Shown here: positions 14,887 through 21,401 of the stretch, piece after piece
How positions within the stretch are numbered: the first letter of the stretch is position 1
Layout: each line of letters begins with the position of its first letter
Made by a program: the position numbers and the translations under genes
The notes under the pieces: model-generated
Seen by the model: only the letters and a program-made list of their open reading frames with translations
Database searches by the model: none
What the model was told of the DNA's origin: nothing
Source: a virus
Virus record (IMG/VR): IMGVR_UViG_3300009164_000213
Span: 1-32,444 of that record
Strand: one strand, 5' to 3'
DNA length: 32,444 bases

Positions 14887-15423
14887 ATGGCAGAAGAAAA
14901 GAAACCACTATCACGTAGCGAACGTGAAGCCTTGATTAAAGACAAAGCAGGATTAGTTATCGTGTTTATGGCGCTGTTCTTGGCAGCCAACACATACTTG
15001 GCCAACAGTTTTTCAAGCACAGCGCAAACCAATCTGTTGCAGGCCAGCAACACATATGGCTTTTATCAATCCAAGTCAATCAAGCAAACTCTGGCTGAAG
15101 GGCAACTAGAAGAAGCCAAGAAGGGCACCGACAAGGCACGTATTGAAAAGCTAGAAGCCAAGATTGCTCGTTACGAAAGCGAACCTGCCACAGGCGAAGG
15201 CAAGAAAGAACTTTTGGCCAAGGCACGAGCACAAGAAGCCGCACGTGAAGAAGCCAGAGCACATGGTCCATGGTTAACTTTCTCAGGCATGTTATTTCAA
15301 CTTGCCATTGTGCTGTTGTCAGCCAGTATACTAGCAGTAAACAACAAGATGTACAAGGCCAGCTTGGGTGTTGGAGCACTAGGACTAGTACTAATGGCCC
15401 AGGGCTATTGGTTGTGGATTTAA
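14887..15423 (+). CDS. DUF4337-like membrane protein
   Basis: 178 residues. A charged cytoplasmic N-terminus leads into a membrane segment at about 21-40 ('AGLVIVFMALFLAANTYLA'). The segment 'SNTYGFYQSKSIKQTLAEG' matches the conserved 'W.fYQaKsIkqtl' core of DUF4337. A long charged coiled coil (residues 65-125) and two further hydrophobic segments at about 130-178 follow. The family is found in bacteria and some phages and has no known function. Its place between the endolysin and the holin candidate suggests a part in lysis control or in membrane changes late in infection. Confidence 0.65.
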   Translation: MAEEKKPLSRSEREALIKDKAGLVIVFMALFLAANTYLANSFSSTAQTNLLQASNTYGFYQSKSIKQTLAEGQLEEAKKGTDKARIEKLEAKIARYESEPATGEGKKELLAKARAQEAAREEARAHGPWLTFSGMLFQLAIVLLSASILAVNNKMYKASLGVGALGLVLMAQGYWLWI

Positions 15424-15438
15424 TAACAAGGAATTATC

Positions 15439-16005
15439 ATGGCAGAAAAAATGAGTGAGAGTGAAAAGAAAAAAGAAGATTGGATGAACTCCAAATGGCG
15501 TCCAATGATGGGGTGGAGTTACATGTTGACATGTATTGCAGATTTTGTTATATTTCCAGTGTTATGGAGTGTATTGCAATCTATCAGCAAGGGGCAAGTT
15601 AATATGCAATGGCAACCTATCACCTTGCAAGGTGCAGGTCTATATCACATTGCCATGGGTGCTGTTCTTGGTATTGCCGCTTACGGTCGTACTCAAGAAA
15701 AATTAGGTGGTGCAAACAACGGTGGCATTGCATTACCACCAAATGCAGGAACTACATATATTCCACCTAATAGCAATACACAAACTAATATTAATTTAGG
15801 TAACCCAACGCCAGTCACAAACAACAATAACTTTGGTGGCGGCGGCTTTGGTGGCCCGGCACCCGGTTCAGGCTTTGGTGGCAATAGCGGATTCAGCAGT
15901 AACAGCGGATTTGGTGGTAACAGCGGATTTGGTGGACCATCACAAGTTGTAACAGGTTTTGGCGGTAAGCCAGGTCCAATGCAACCACCAGATCCAGTAA
16001 TTTAA
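15439..16005 (+). CDS. Holin candidate (3-TM GTA-holin-like) with Gly-rich tail
   Basis: 188 residues. 'DWMNSKWRPMMGWSYMLTCI' followed by 'DFVIFPVLWSVL' is the type of opening seen in 3-TM holins of gene-transfer-agent and phage origin. A second hydrophobic segment near residues 68-85 ('GLYHIAMGAVLGIAAYG') follows. The C-terminal 95 residues are Asn, Pro and Gly-rich with repeats of 'GFGGNSGF', which is unusual for a holin and probably disordered. It has an AAGGA ribosome site. It would make holes that let the endolysin reach the wall. The holin call rests on family resemblance and neighbourhood. Confidence 0.55.
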   Translation: MAEKMSESEKKKEDWMNSKWRPMMGWSYMLTCIADFVIFPVLWSVLQSISKGQVNMQWQPITLQGAGLYHIAMGAVLGIAAYGRTQEKLGGANNGGIALPPNAGTTYIPPNSNTQTNINLGNPTPVTNNNNFGGGGFGGPAPGSGFGGNSGFSSNSGFGGNSGFGGPSQVVTGFGGKPGPMQPPDPVI

Positions 16006-16014
16006 GGAACAAAA

Positions 16015-16299
16015 ATGAAAAACATATTCAAGATAGCCATATTGGCAGTGCTAGTAGGATCAGTAAGCGGATGCAGTAGCGTTGGTACTATGATACCAAA
16101 GTTTGGTAATAATAAAGACTACGAAGCGTATGCCCGTGCTCAAGTTGAAATACAAAAAGCAAATACAGCCGCGGACACTGCCAGGTACCAAGCTCTTGCT
16201 GATGTTGCCAAGAGTGGCACCGAATCAGCCAAGGCTGCAGCCATTATGGGTCTAAGTCAGCCTGCACCGCACCCAACGGCAATCAAGCCGCCACAATAA
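16015..16299 (+). CDS. Small lipoprotein
   Basis: 94 residues with an AAGGA ribosome site. The signal peptide 'MKNIFKIAILAVLVGSVSGC' ends in a lipobox VSGC with Cys20. The mature part is a charged, Ala-rich helix ('AYARAQVEIQKANTAADTA') with a Pro-rich end. It sits ten bases after the holin candidate. It would be anchored in the inner or outer membrane; residue +2 after the Cys is Ser, which favours the outer membrane in Proteobacteria. It may be a second spanin-type or superinfection-exclusion lipoprotein; the sequence does not decide between these. Confidence 0.65.
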   Translation: MKNIFKIAILAVLVGSVSGCSSVGTMIPKFGNNKDYEAYARAQVEIQKANTAADTARYQALADVAKSGTESAKAAAIMGLSQPAPHPTAIKPPQ

Positions 16300-16315
16300 T
16301 TAAAAGGAGACACTT

Positions 16316-16528
16316 ATGAAATTATTAATGAGTTTAATTGTTAGTTTAGGATTACTTGGCGTAGTCACACCAGTACTTGCTTCGGCAGAAATCAAAGAAG
16401 TATGTCACGACAAGACTGGCAAAGATGGCAAGCCTGTTATGAAGGACGGAAAAGCTGTGCAAGAATGCAAAAAGATCAAGGTTCACAAAAAATTAGAAGG
16501 TACGGAAATTCCGCCTGCTAAGAAATAA
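16316..16528 (+). CDS. Small exported basic protein
   Basis: 70 residues with AAAGGAG seven bases upstream. The signal peptide 'MKLLMSLIVSLGLLGVVTPVL' is followed by an Ala-Ser-Ala cleavage site. The mature protein is about 47 residues, Lys-rich, with two cysteines (in 'KEVCHDKTGK' and 'AVQECKKIKV') that could form one disulfide in the periplasm. No family is recognised. It closes the lysis and envelope block before a promoter and hairpin at 16535-16578. Confidence 0.65.
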   Translation: MKLLMSLIVSLGLLGVVTPVLASAEIKEVCHDKTGKDGKPVMKDGKAVQECKKIKVHKKLEGTEIPPAKK

Positions 16529-16534
16529 AATCTC

Positions 16535-16563
16535 TTGACAAAACCAAAAAGGTATAGTATTAT
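16535..16563 (+). promoter_or_regulatory. Consensus sigma70 promoter, TTGACA-17-TATTAT
   Basis: A perfect -35 TTGACA at 16535-16540, a 17-base spacer and TATTAT at 16558-16563. It lies 36 bases upstream of the dnaJ ATG. This is the strongest promoter match in the window and would drive dnaJ and clpA. Confidence 0.75.
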
Positions 16564-16578
16564 GTGCTGTACCTTTTT
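16546..16578 (+). terminator. Hairpin with T-rich 3' arm overlapping the dnaJ promoter
   Basis: AAAAAGGTA (16546-16554) pairs with TACCTTTTT (16570-16578), and three more pairs can extend it inward. The T-rich 3' arm could end transcription from the lysis block. The hairpin contains the -10 of the dnaJ promoter, so the two signals share sequence. Confidence 0.5.
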
Positions 16579-16599
16579 CTATTTCTACATTATAAACAT

Positions 16600-17418
16600 A
16601 TGAAAGACTATTTTAACACTTTAGGAGTCGCAGCCGATGCCAGCGACGAAGACATCAAGAAGGCTTATAAAAGATTGGCCATGAAGCATCATCCTGATCG
16701 TGGAGGCGATCAAAATAAATTTCAAGAAATCCAGGAAGCATACTCAACCCTGTCAGAGCCTCAAAAACGCCAACAGTGGGAACAACAACGCCATTTCGGC
16801 GGCGCACACAATCAAGACGGCTTCAACTTTAACTTTGGTTTTGGACAAGATATCAATGATATCATACGCCAATTCCATGGTGGCAGTCCGTTTGGTGGCT
16901 TTAGACAGCAGCCTGCGAGAAATCGAGATCTAAGAATAGGAATTGAAATTGATCTTGTTTCCACTCTAGACGAACAAACGCATCATATCAATGTACAAAA
17001 CAAAACTGTGGAAATTAAAATACCACGTGGTGTACAGACCGGCATGCAAATGCGTTATGCAGGCCACGGTGATCAGTCTGTTCCTAATGCTCCCGCAGGC
17101 GACTTGTACGTTGACTTTAGAATACGTCAACCAGCAGAGTTCCGCATCACAGGTATCAATCTATCCAAAACGGTTACATTAAATTGTATAGATGCTATAC
17201 TAGGTACTAAGCTATTTGTTACAGGACTAGATGGAAAGCAATTTGAAATTACCATACCGCCAGCTACCCAACACGATAATAAATTCAGAATTGGCGGGCA
17301 AGGGCTATGGGATATCAATCAACCTGTTAGAGGTGACTTGTTGATACAAGTTTCATTGCAGGTACCTGCTGCCCCAACACCTGAACAACTTGAGCGTTTA
17401 CAACAACTTAAATCTTAA
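16600..17418 (+). CDS. dnaJ: DnaJ-family co-chaperone (CbpA-like, no zinc finger)
   Basis: 272 residues from the ATG at 16600; the frame is open to 16564, but that part lies in the promoter and hairpin. The J domain (residues 1-62) has the HPD motif at 31-33. A Gly/Phe-rich linker (about 75-110) leads to two C-terminal beta domains (about 115-260; 'IKIPRGVQTGMQMRYAGHGD' and 'RIGGQGLWD'). The CxxCxGxG zinc finger of classic DnaJ is absent, so this is a class B (CbpA-type) J protein. It stimulates host DnaK and delivers substrates to it. It is followed after 12 bases by clpA. No phage DnaK is seen in the window. Confidence 0.92.
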   Translation: MKDYFNTLGVAADASDEDIKKAYKRLAMKHHPDRGGDQNKFQEIQEAYSTLSEPQKRQQWEQQRHFGGAHNQDGFNFNFGFGQDINDIIRQFHGGSPFGGFRQQPARNRDLRIGIEIDLVSTLDEQTHHINVQNKTVEIKIPRGVQTGMQMRYAGHGDQSVPNAPAGDLYVDFRIRQPAEFRITGINLSKTVTLNCIDAILGTKLFVTGLDGKQFEITIPPATQHDNKFRIGGQGLWDINQPVRGDLLIQVSLQVPAAPTPEQLERLQQLKS

Positions 17419-17430
17419 TTAAAGGAATAC

Positions 17431-19734
17431 ATGTCATCAATGAAACCCAATACTGAAATTGAAGAAATTATTCTCAAAGCCGGCGAGGCTGCAAAGAATT
17501 TGCGTCACGAGTATGTCACACTGGAACATTTGAGTATGGCAATATTTCAGTACGCACCGTTTAAAGAAATTCTACGTAAAGCAAACTTCGATGTCGACGG
17601 GTTAGTTCATGATATAAATCAGTATCTGCACCAGCAGACCGATTTGGTATCCATGAACTTTGTTGCACCTAGAAAAACTCAAGCACTAGAGCGTGTGTTT
17701 AATCGTGCACTAACACAAGTATTATTCCATGGTTCTAATAGAATTAAAATTGTAGACTTGCTGTTGAGTATCAGCATGGAGCTCAATAGCTATGCCGCAT
17801 ACTTTATGTTAAAGTACGGCCTGGATCGAGTTACCATTACCGAACTATACAAAAGACTCAATACAGAGACCGACAATAGCAATCCTGACCCTGCATCCAA
17901 TCGCAAAGACAATGTGTTAGATGAGTACTGCACAAACTTGAACGATGTGGCCAAAGCCGGCGAGATTGATCCCATCATTGGTAGAGAGTATGAGCTAGGC
18001 GAAATGGCTCACATATTGGCCAAGCGCAATAAAGCAAATATCCTAATGGTAGGCGATCCCGGTGTTGGCAAAACCATGCTGGCAGAAGGCTTGGCTAAAA
18101 ACATTGTGGAAGGTAATGTTCCAGAATACCTGAAACCTTACACAGTTTATAACTTGGACATTGGTACCTTGTTGGCTGGTAGCAAATATCGCGGCGAGTT
18201 TGAAGAAAAGTTCCAGGCTGTTATCAAAGCATTGTCAAACAAGGGCAAAACAATCTTGTTTATTGACGAAGCACATCAGATGCGTGGTGCAGGTGCCAGT
18301 TCGGCAAATGCTGTGGACTTTGCCAACATGATCAAGCCAGCATTGACCAAAGGTAAGATTAAAGTTATTGCCAGTACCACATGGGACGAATACACTCAAA
18401 GTTTTGAAAAGGATCGTGCACTCATGCGCAGATTTCAGCGATTGACTGTGGATGAACCCAGCATTGCAGATGCAAAAGCCATTCTTAAAGGTATACGTAA
18501 GCAATTTGAGCAGTTCCACAATGTGGAGATTTCCGACGAAGCAATCGACTCTGCTGTTGATTACAGCGTACGATATCAAACCGATAAGAAATTGCCAGAC
18601 AAGGCAATTGACTTGATAGATACTGCCTGTGCTAAACAAAAGATACAGAAAACAGCAGAGGATCATTTCTTATTGCTAAAGAGCCATGTTATCGAAGCAC
18701 TAAGTCGTGCCACCAAGATTCCAGTGGATCAAATTGGAGCAGACAACAATAATACTTTGGTATCATTGGAAGATAATATTCGTTTAAACTTGTATGGACA
18801 AGAAACTGCAATCACCTCCGTGCTAGAAAAGATCTATGTTAGCAAAGCTGGTATCAAGGCAATCAACAAACCCATTGGTAGTTTCTTGTTCTTGGGCCCA
18901 ACAGGCACAGGCAAGACTGAATTGGCCAAGTTGCTGTCTGAGAATTTAAGCATGAAACTGGTGCGCTACGACATGAGCGAATTCCAAGAAAAGCACAGTG
19001 TGGCCAAGTTGATTGGTGCACCTCCTGGTTATGTTGGATATGATGATGCCAGCATCGGCGGCGGCCTATTGATCAGTGCTCTAGAACAAAATCCCAACAG
19101 CATTGTGTTATTTGACGAAATCGAAAAGGCACACCCAGATGTAACCAACATCCTGTTACAGTTCATGGATGAAGGCTTTATTACCAGTAGCAATGGTAAG
19201 AGAGCAGATGCACGTAACAGCATCTTGATCATGACCAGCAACTTGGGTGCCGCTGATAACGAGCGCAATGCAATTGGCTTTAACAAAGACATGCAGAAAC
19301 AAGGTGAAGACGACAAAGCTGTCAAAGAGTTCTTTAAACCAGAGTTCCGTAATCGTATTGATGCCATCTGCAAATTCAAACACTTGGATCAATTTACCAT
19401 GAAGAAGATTGTGGCCAAGTACATGACAGAAATCAACGAATTGTTATCTGATCGCGACATTAAAATTCGCTTGACAGAATCTGCCATTGACTTGTTGATT
19501 GAAAAAGGCTTTGATAAGAAAATGGGCGCAAGACCATTGAACCGTGCCATCAACGACATGGTCAAAGTTCCAATTAGTAAGAAGATCTTGTTTGAGAATT
19601 TAGAGAATGGATCAATTATCACTGTGGATCGACAAGATCAAGAGTTGACTTTTAGTGTAATAGTGTGTAACATGTGTTTACCAATGGAAGGTAATGCTAA
19701 GGTTGACGAAAATGGATTTATCAGAGTGGACTAA
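17431..19734 (+). CDS. clpA: ClpA-type AAA+ protein unfoldase
   Basis: 767 residues, near the length of E. coli ClpA (758), with an AAAGGA ribosome site. It has an N-terminal Clp repeat domain ('RHEYVTLEHLSMAIF', about 1-150), AAA1 with Walker A GDPGVGKT near 207 and Walker B 'ILFIDEAHQM', and AAA2 with GPTGTGKT near 489 and 'IVLFDEIEKAHP'. There is no long coiled-coil middle domain, which excludes ClpB. In AAA2 the loop 'ERNAIGFNKD' carries the tripeptide Ile615-Gly616-Phe617 at the place of the ClpP-docking loop, so it could feed host ClpP. The last 30 residues include two cysteines and differ from host ClpA. Its end overlaps the next gene. Confidence 0.92.
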   Translation: MSSMKPNTEIEEIILKAGEAAKNLRHEYVTLEHLSMAIFQYAPFKEILRKANFDVDGLVHDINQYLHQQTDLVSMNFVAPRKTQALERVFNRALTQVLFHGSNRIKIVDLLLSISMELNSYAAYFMLKYGLDRVTITELYKRLNTETDNSNPDPASNRKDNVLDEYCTNLNDVAKAGEIDPIIGREYELGEMAHILAKRNKANILMVGDPGVGKTMLAEGLAKNIVEGNVPEYLKPYTVYNLDIGTLLAGSKYRGEFEEKFQAVIKALSNKGKTILFIDEAHQMRGAGASSANAVDFANMIKPALTKGKIKVIASTTWDEYTQSFEKDRALMRRFQRLTVDEPSIADAKAILKGIRKQFEQFHNVEISDEAIDSAVDYSVRYQTDKKLPDKAIDLIDTACAKQKIQKTAEDHFLLLKSHVIEALSRATKIPVDQIGADNNNTLVSLEDNIRLNLYGQETAITSVLEKIYVSKAGIKAINKPIGSFLFLGPTGTGKTELAKLLSENLSMKLVRYDMSEFQEKHSVAKLIGAPPGYVGYDDASIGGGLLISALEQNPNSIVLFDEIEKAHPDVTNILLQFMDEGFITSSNGKRADARNSILIMTSNLGAADNERNAIGFNKDMQKQGEDDKAVKEFFKPEFRNRIDAICKFKHLDQFTMKKIVAKYMTEINELLSDRDIKIRLTESAIDLLIEKGFDKKMGARPLNRAINDMVKVPISKKILFENLENGSIITVDRQDQELTFSVIVCNMCLPMEGNAKVDENGFIRVD
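19645..19673 (+). promoter_or_regulatory. Sigma70-like promoter inside the 3' end of clpA, TTGACT-17-TAACAT
   Basis: TTGACT at 19645-19650, a 17-base spacer ending in GTGTG, and TAACAT at 19668-19673, 38 bases before the ATG at 19712. The spacer shares TTTAGTGT with the promoter at 9046. Confidence 0.5.
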
Positions 19735-20440
19735 GTTAAATGAAGAAGTTAAAGTTTCTTTTACTAGGAAAAAGTACTTTAACGAATTCTATTATAAGTT
19801 GACTTACTGTGTACCCGGTGCACGGTTAATGACTTATAAGTATCCAGACGATCATGAATTGATGCAACGTGTTATCCATTACAATACTAGACACAATAAT
19901 TACAATTATGGTATAAACCTGTACCGACATGCATGGAATCGTCCTGCGGCAGACTTTGATCAGTTACGATCTTTTGCTGAAGTATACCATACAAAACATG
20001 CCGATATTAAATTTAGAATTGAACAAGATATTTTTAATATCTATTCCAATTCAGAAACATACCTGTATCGTGTGGCCAACTTGGTACTAGGAGAGTACAA
20101 ATCTCGTATTACTGAATTCTGCAGACCCGAATCAGCCGACGCAAAAGCCAAGCTGGACCAAGGCTTTACTATTGTTAAAAAAGATCCAACACACCCTTAT
20201 CGTGTGAGGCTTAAAGAAGGATTTCAAACTGCCGACGAACGTCAAGGTCTAGCAACATATCTTAAAAATTTAAAAGACGATGTTAAAATCACAACATTTA
20301 TGTTGGGCCGACTCGGCGGTACATATAAATATTTCAGCGGCGGATACATATACGTCAAAGATCGCAGGATCATCGACTTATTAATACTGGTGTCACCAAA
20401 CATGATTGGCACCGTAAATCAAATGGTAATCAACAATTAA
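19712..20440 (+). CDS. Hypothetical protein
   Basis: 242 residues from the ATG at 19712, chosen because AAGG lies eight bases upstream; the in-frame ATG at 19694 has its GGAAGG too close. The first bases overlap the end of clpA. The protein is rich in Tyr, Asn and charged residues ('KKYFNEFYYKLTYCVPGARL', 'RHNNYNYGINLYRHAW') and looks like one soluble alpha/beta domain, ending in 'IYVKDRRIIDLLILVSPNMIG'. No catalytic motif is recognised. It may have its own promoter within clpA. The function is unknown. Confidence 0.6.
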   Translation: MDLSEWTKLNEEVKVSFTRKKYFNEFYYKLTYCVPGARLMTYKYPDDHELMQRVIHYNTRHNNYNYGINLYRHAWNRPAADFDQLRSFAEVYHTKHADIKFRIEQDIFNIYSNSETYLYRVANLVLGEYKSRITEFCRPESADAKAKLDQGFTIVKKDPTHPYRVRLKEGFQTADERQGLATYLKNLKDDVKITTFMLGRLGGTYKYFSGGYIYVKDRRIIDLLILVSPNMIGTVNQMVINN

Positions 20441-20457
20441 TTTCAAAGAGAGAAAAT

Positions 20458-21303
20458 ATGGAAAGCAACAACACTACTCAACAGGCCGATATCGAATTGC
20501 CAGGACAAAATGCCACGGAAGTGGTACAGAAAATCTCTGACTTTATGAAACAGAGAAAAGAAACTACACCCACAGCAACTCAGGCAAGCGGAACACCTTA
20601 CGATTTTACCAAAATACATTTGCATATTGGTATTCCTTGTTATGGTGGTATGATGAGCGAACCTACTGTAACTAGCCTGCTAAAGTTTGTGCTAATGGCA
20701 CAACGAGTTGGTTTACATTGGAGTTTGGATACCATGGTCAATGAGTCCCTGATCACTCGTGGTCGTAACAACTTGATGGCCAAAATGATGAGTAATGCTT
20801 CTGCTACACATTTTATGTTCATTGATGCAGACATTAGATTCGAAGCTGATTCTATCTTTCAAATGCTGGTGTACGAAAAGGATGTTATTGGTGGATTGTA
20901 TCCCAAGAAAAGCATCCCCAGTAACTATGTAATTAACTTGTTGCCACAGACACAGATCCAGGGCGATATCTTCACGGTTGATACCATGGGCACAGGATTC
21001 TTGATCTTTAAACGCAGTGTATACGAACAGCTATGCAAAGCACATCCAGAAGCCAAGTATGTAGACGATGTTGGATTAGGCAAACAATACGAACCAAACA
21101 TGTATGCCATCTTTGACGTGGCCATTGACGAAAAAGGACACTATCTAAGTGAAGATTGGTTGTTCTGCAGACGTTGGCAAAAGTTGGGTGGCACAATTTG
21201 GGCACACAATAAAGTATTGCTCAACCACATTGGGCATTATGAGTTCAAAGGTGATCTAACACAGATGCCAGACTTTGGAAAAACAGCCGCAACACCTATT
21301 TAA
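20458..21303 (+). CDS. GT-A fold glycosyltransferase-like protein
   Basis: 281 residues with AGAGAG just upstream. After a disordered N-terminus (1-45) the opening strand 'IHLHIGIPCYGGMM' is followed by 'RGRNNLMAKMM', then 'HFMFIDADIRF', the DxD-type metal- and nucleotide-sugar site of GT-A enzymes. After it come 'DVIGGLYPKK' and 'MGTGFLIFKRSVYE', then an acidic acceptor part with 'YLSEDWLFCRRW'. The order fits family-2-like glycosyltransferases found in many T4-like phages. It may add sugar to modified DNA bases or to a virion or cell-surface target; the sequence does not decide. A strong terminator follows. Confidence 0.7.
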   Translation: MESNNTTQQADIELPGQNATEVVQKISDFMKQRKETTPTATQASGTPYDFTKIHLHIGIPCYGGMMSEPTVTSLLKFVLMAQRVGLHWSLDTMVNESLITRGRNNLMAKMMSNASATHFMFIDADIRFEADSIFQMLVYEKDVIGGLYPKKSIPSNYVINLLPQTQIQGDIFTVDTMGTGFLIFKRSVYEQLCKAHPEAKYVDDVGLGKQYEPNMYAIFDVAIDEKGHYLSEDWLFCRRWQKLGGTIWAHNKVLLNHIGHYEFKGDLTQMPDFGKTAATPI

Positions 21304-21320
21304 ACACAGGAAACACTACA

Positions 21321-21349
21321 GAAAAGACTGCAATGCAGTCTTTTCTTTT
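21321..21349 (+). terminator. Strong intrinsic terminator
   Basis: An 11-bp perfect stem GAAAAGACTGC/GCAGTCTTTTC (21321-21331 with 21335-21345) with loop AAT is followed by TTTT. It ends the dnaJ-clpA-glycosyltransferase unit and separates it from the late block. Confidence 0.9.
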
Positions 21350-21372
21350 GACCAAGTAAAGATACTGTTAAC

Positions 21373-21380
21373 CATAAATA
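21373..21380 (+). promoter_or_regulatory. T4 late-like promoter element CATAAATA
   Basis: CATAAATAT lies directly after the terminator and 21 bases before the ATG at 21402, in an AT-rich stretch without a normal -35. It matches the T4 late -10 TATAAATA at seven of eight positions. Confidence 0.55.
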
Positions 21381-21401
21381 TTATACAATTGGATTATTTT
21401 T

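Noticed and set aside
17431-19734. ClpB-type disaggregase
   Set aside because: The long coiled-coil middle domain is missing and the IGF docking tripeptide is present, so ClpA fits better.
21348-21376. TTGACC at 21348 as a sigma70 promoter
   Set aside because: At 17 bases the -10 would be ACCATA, a poor match; the adjacent CATAAATA late-like element explains the spot better.
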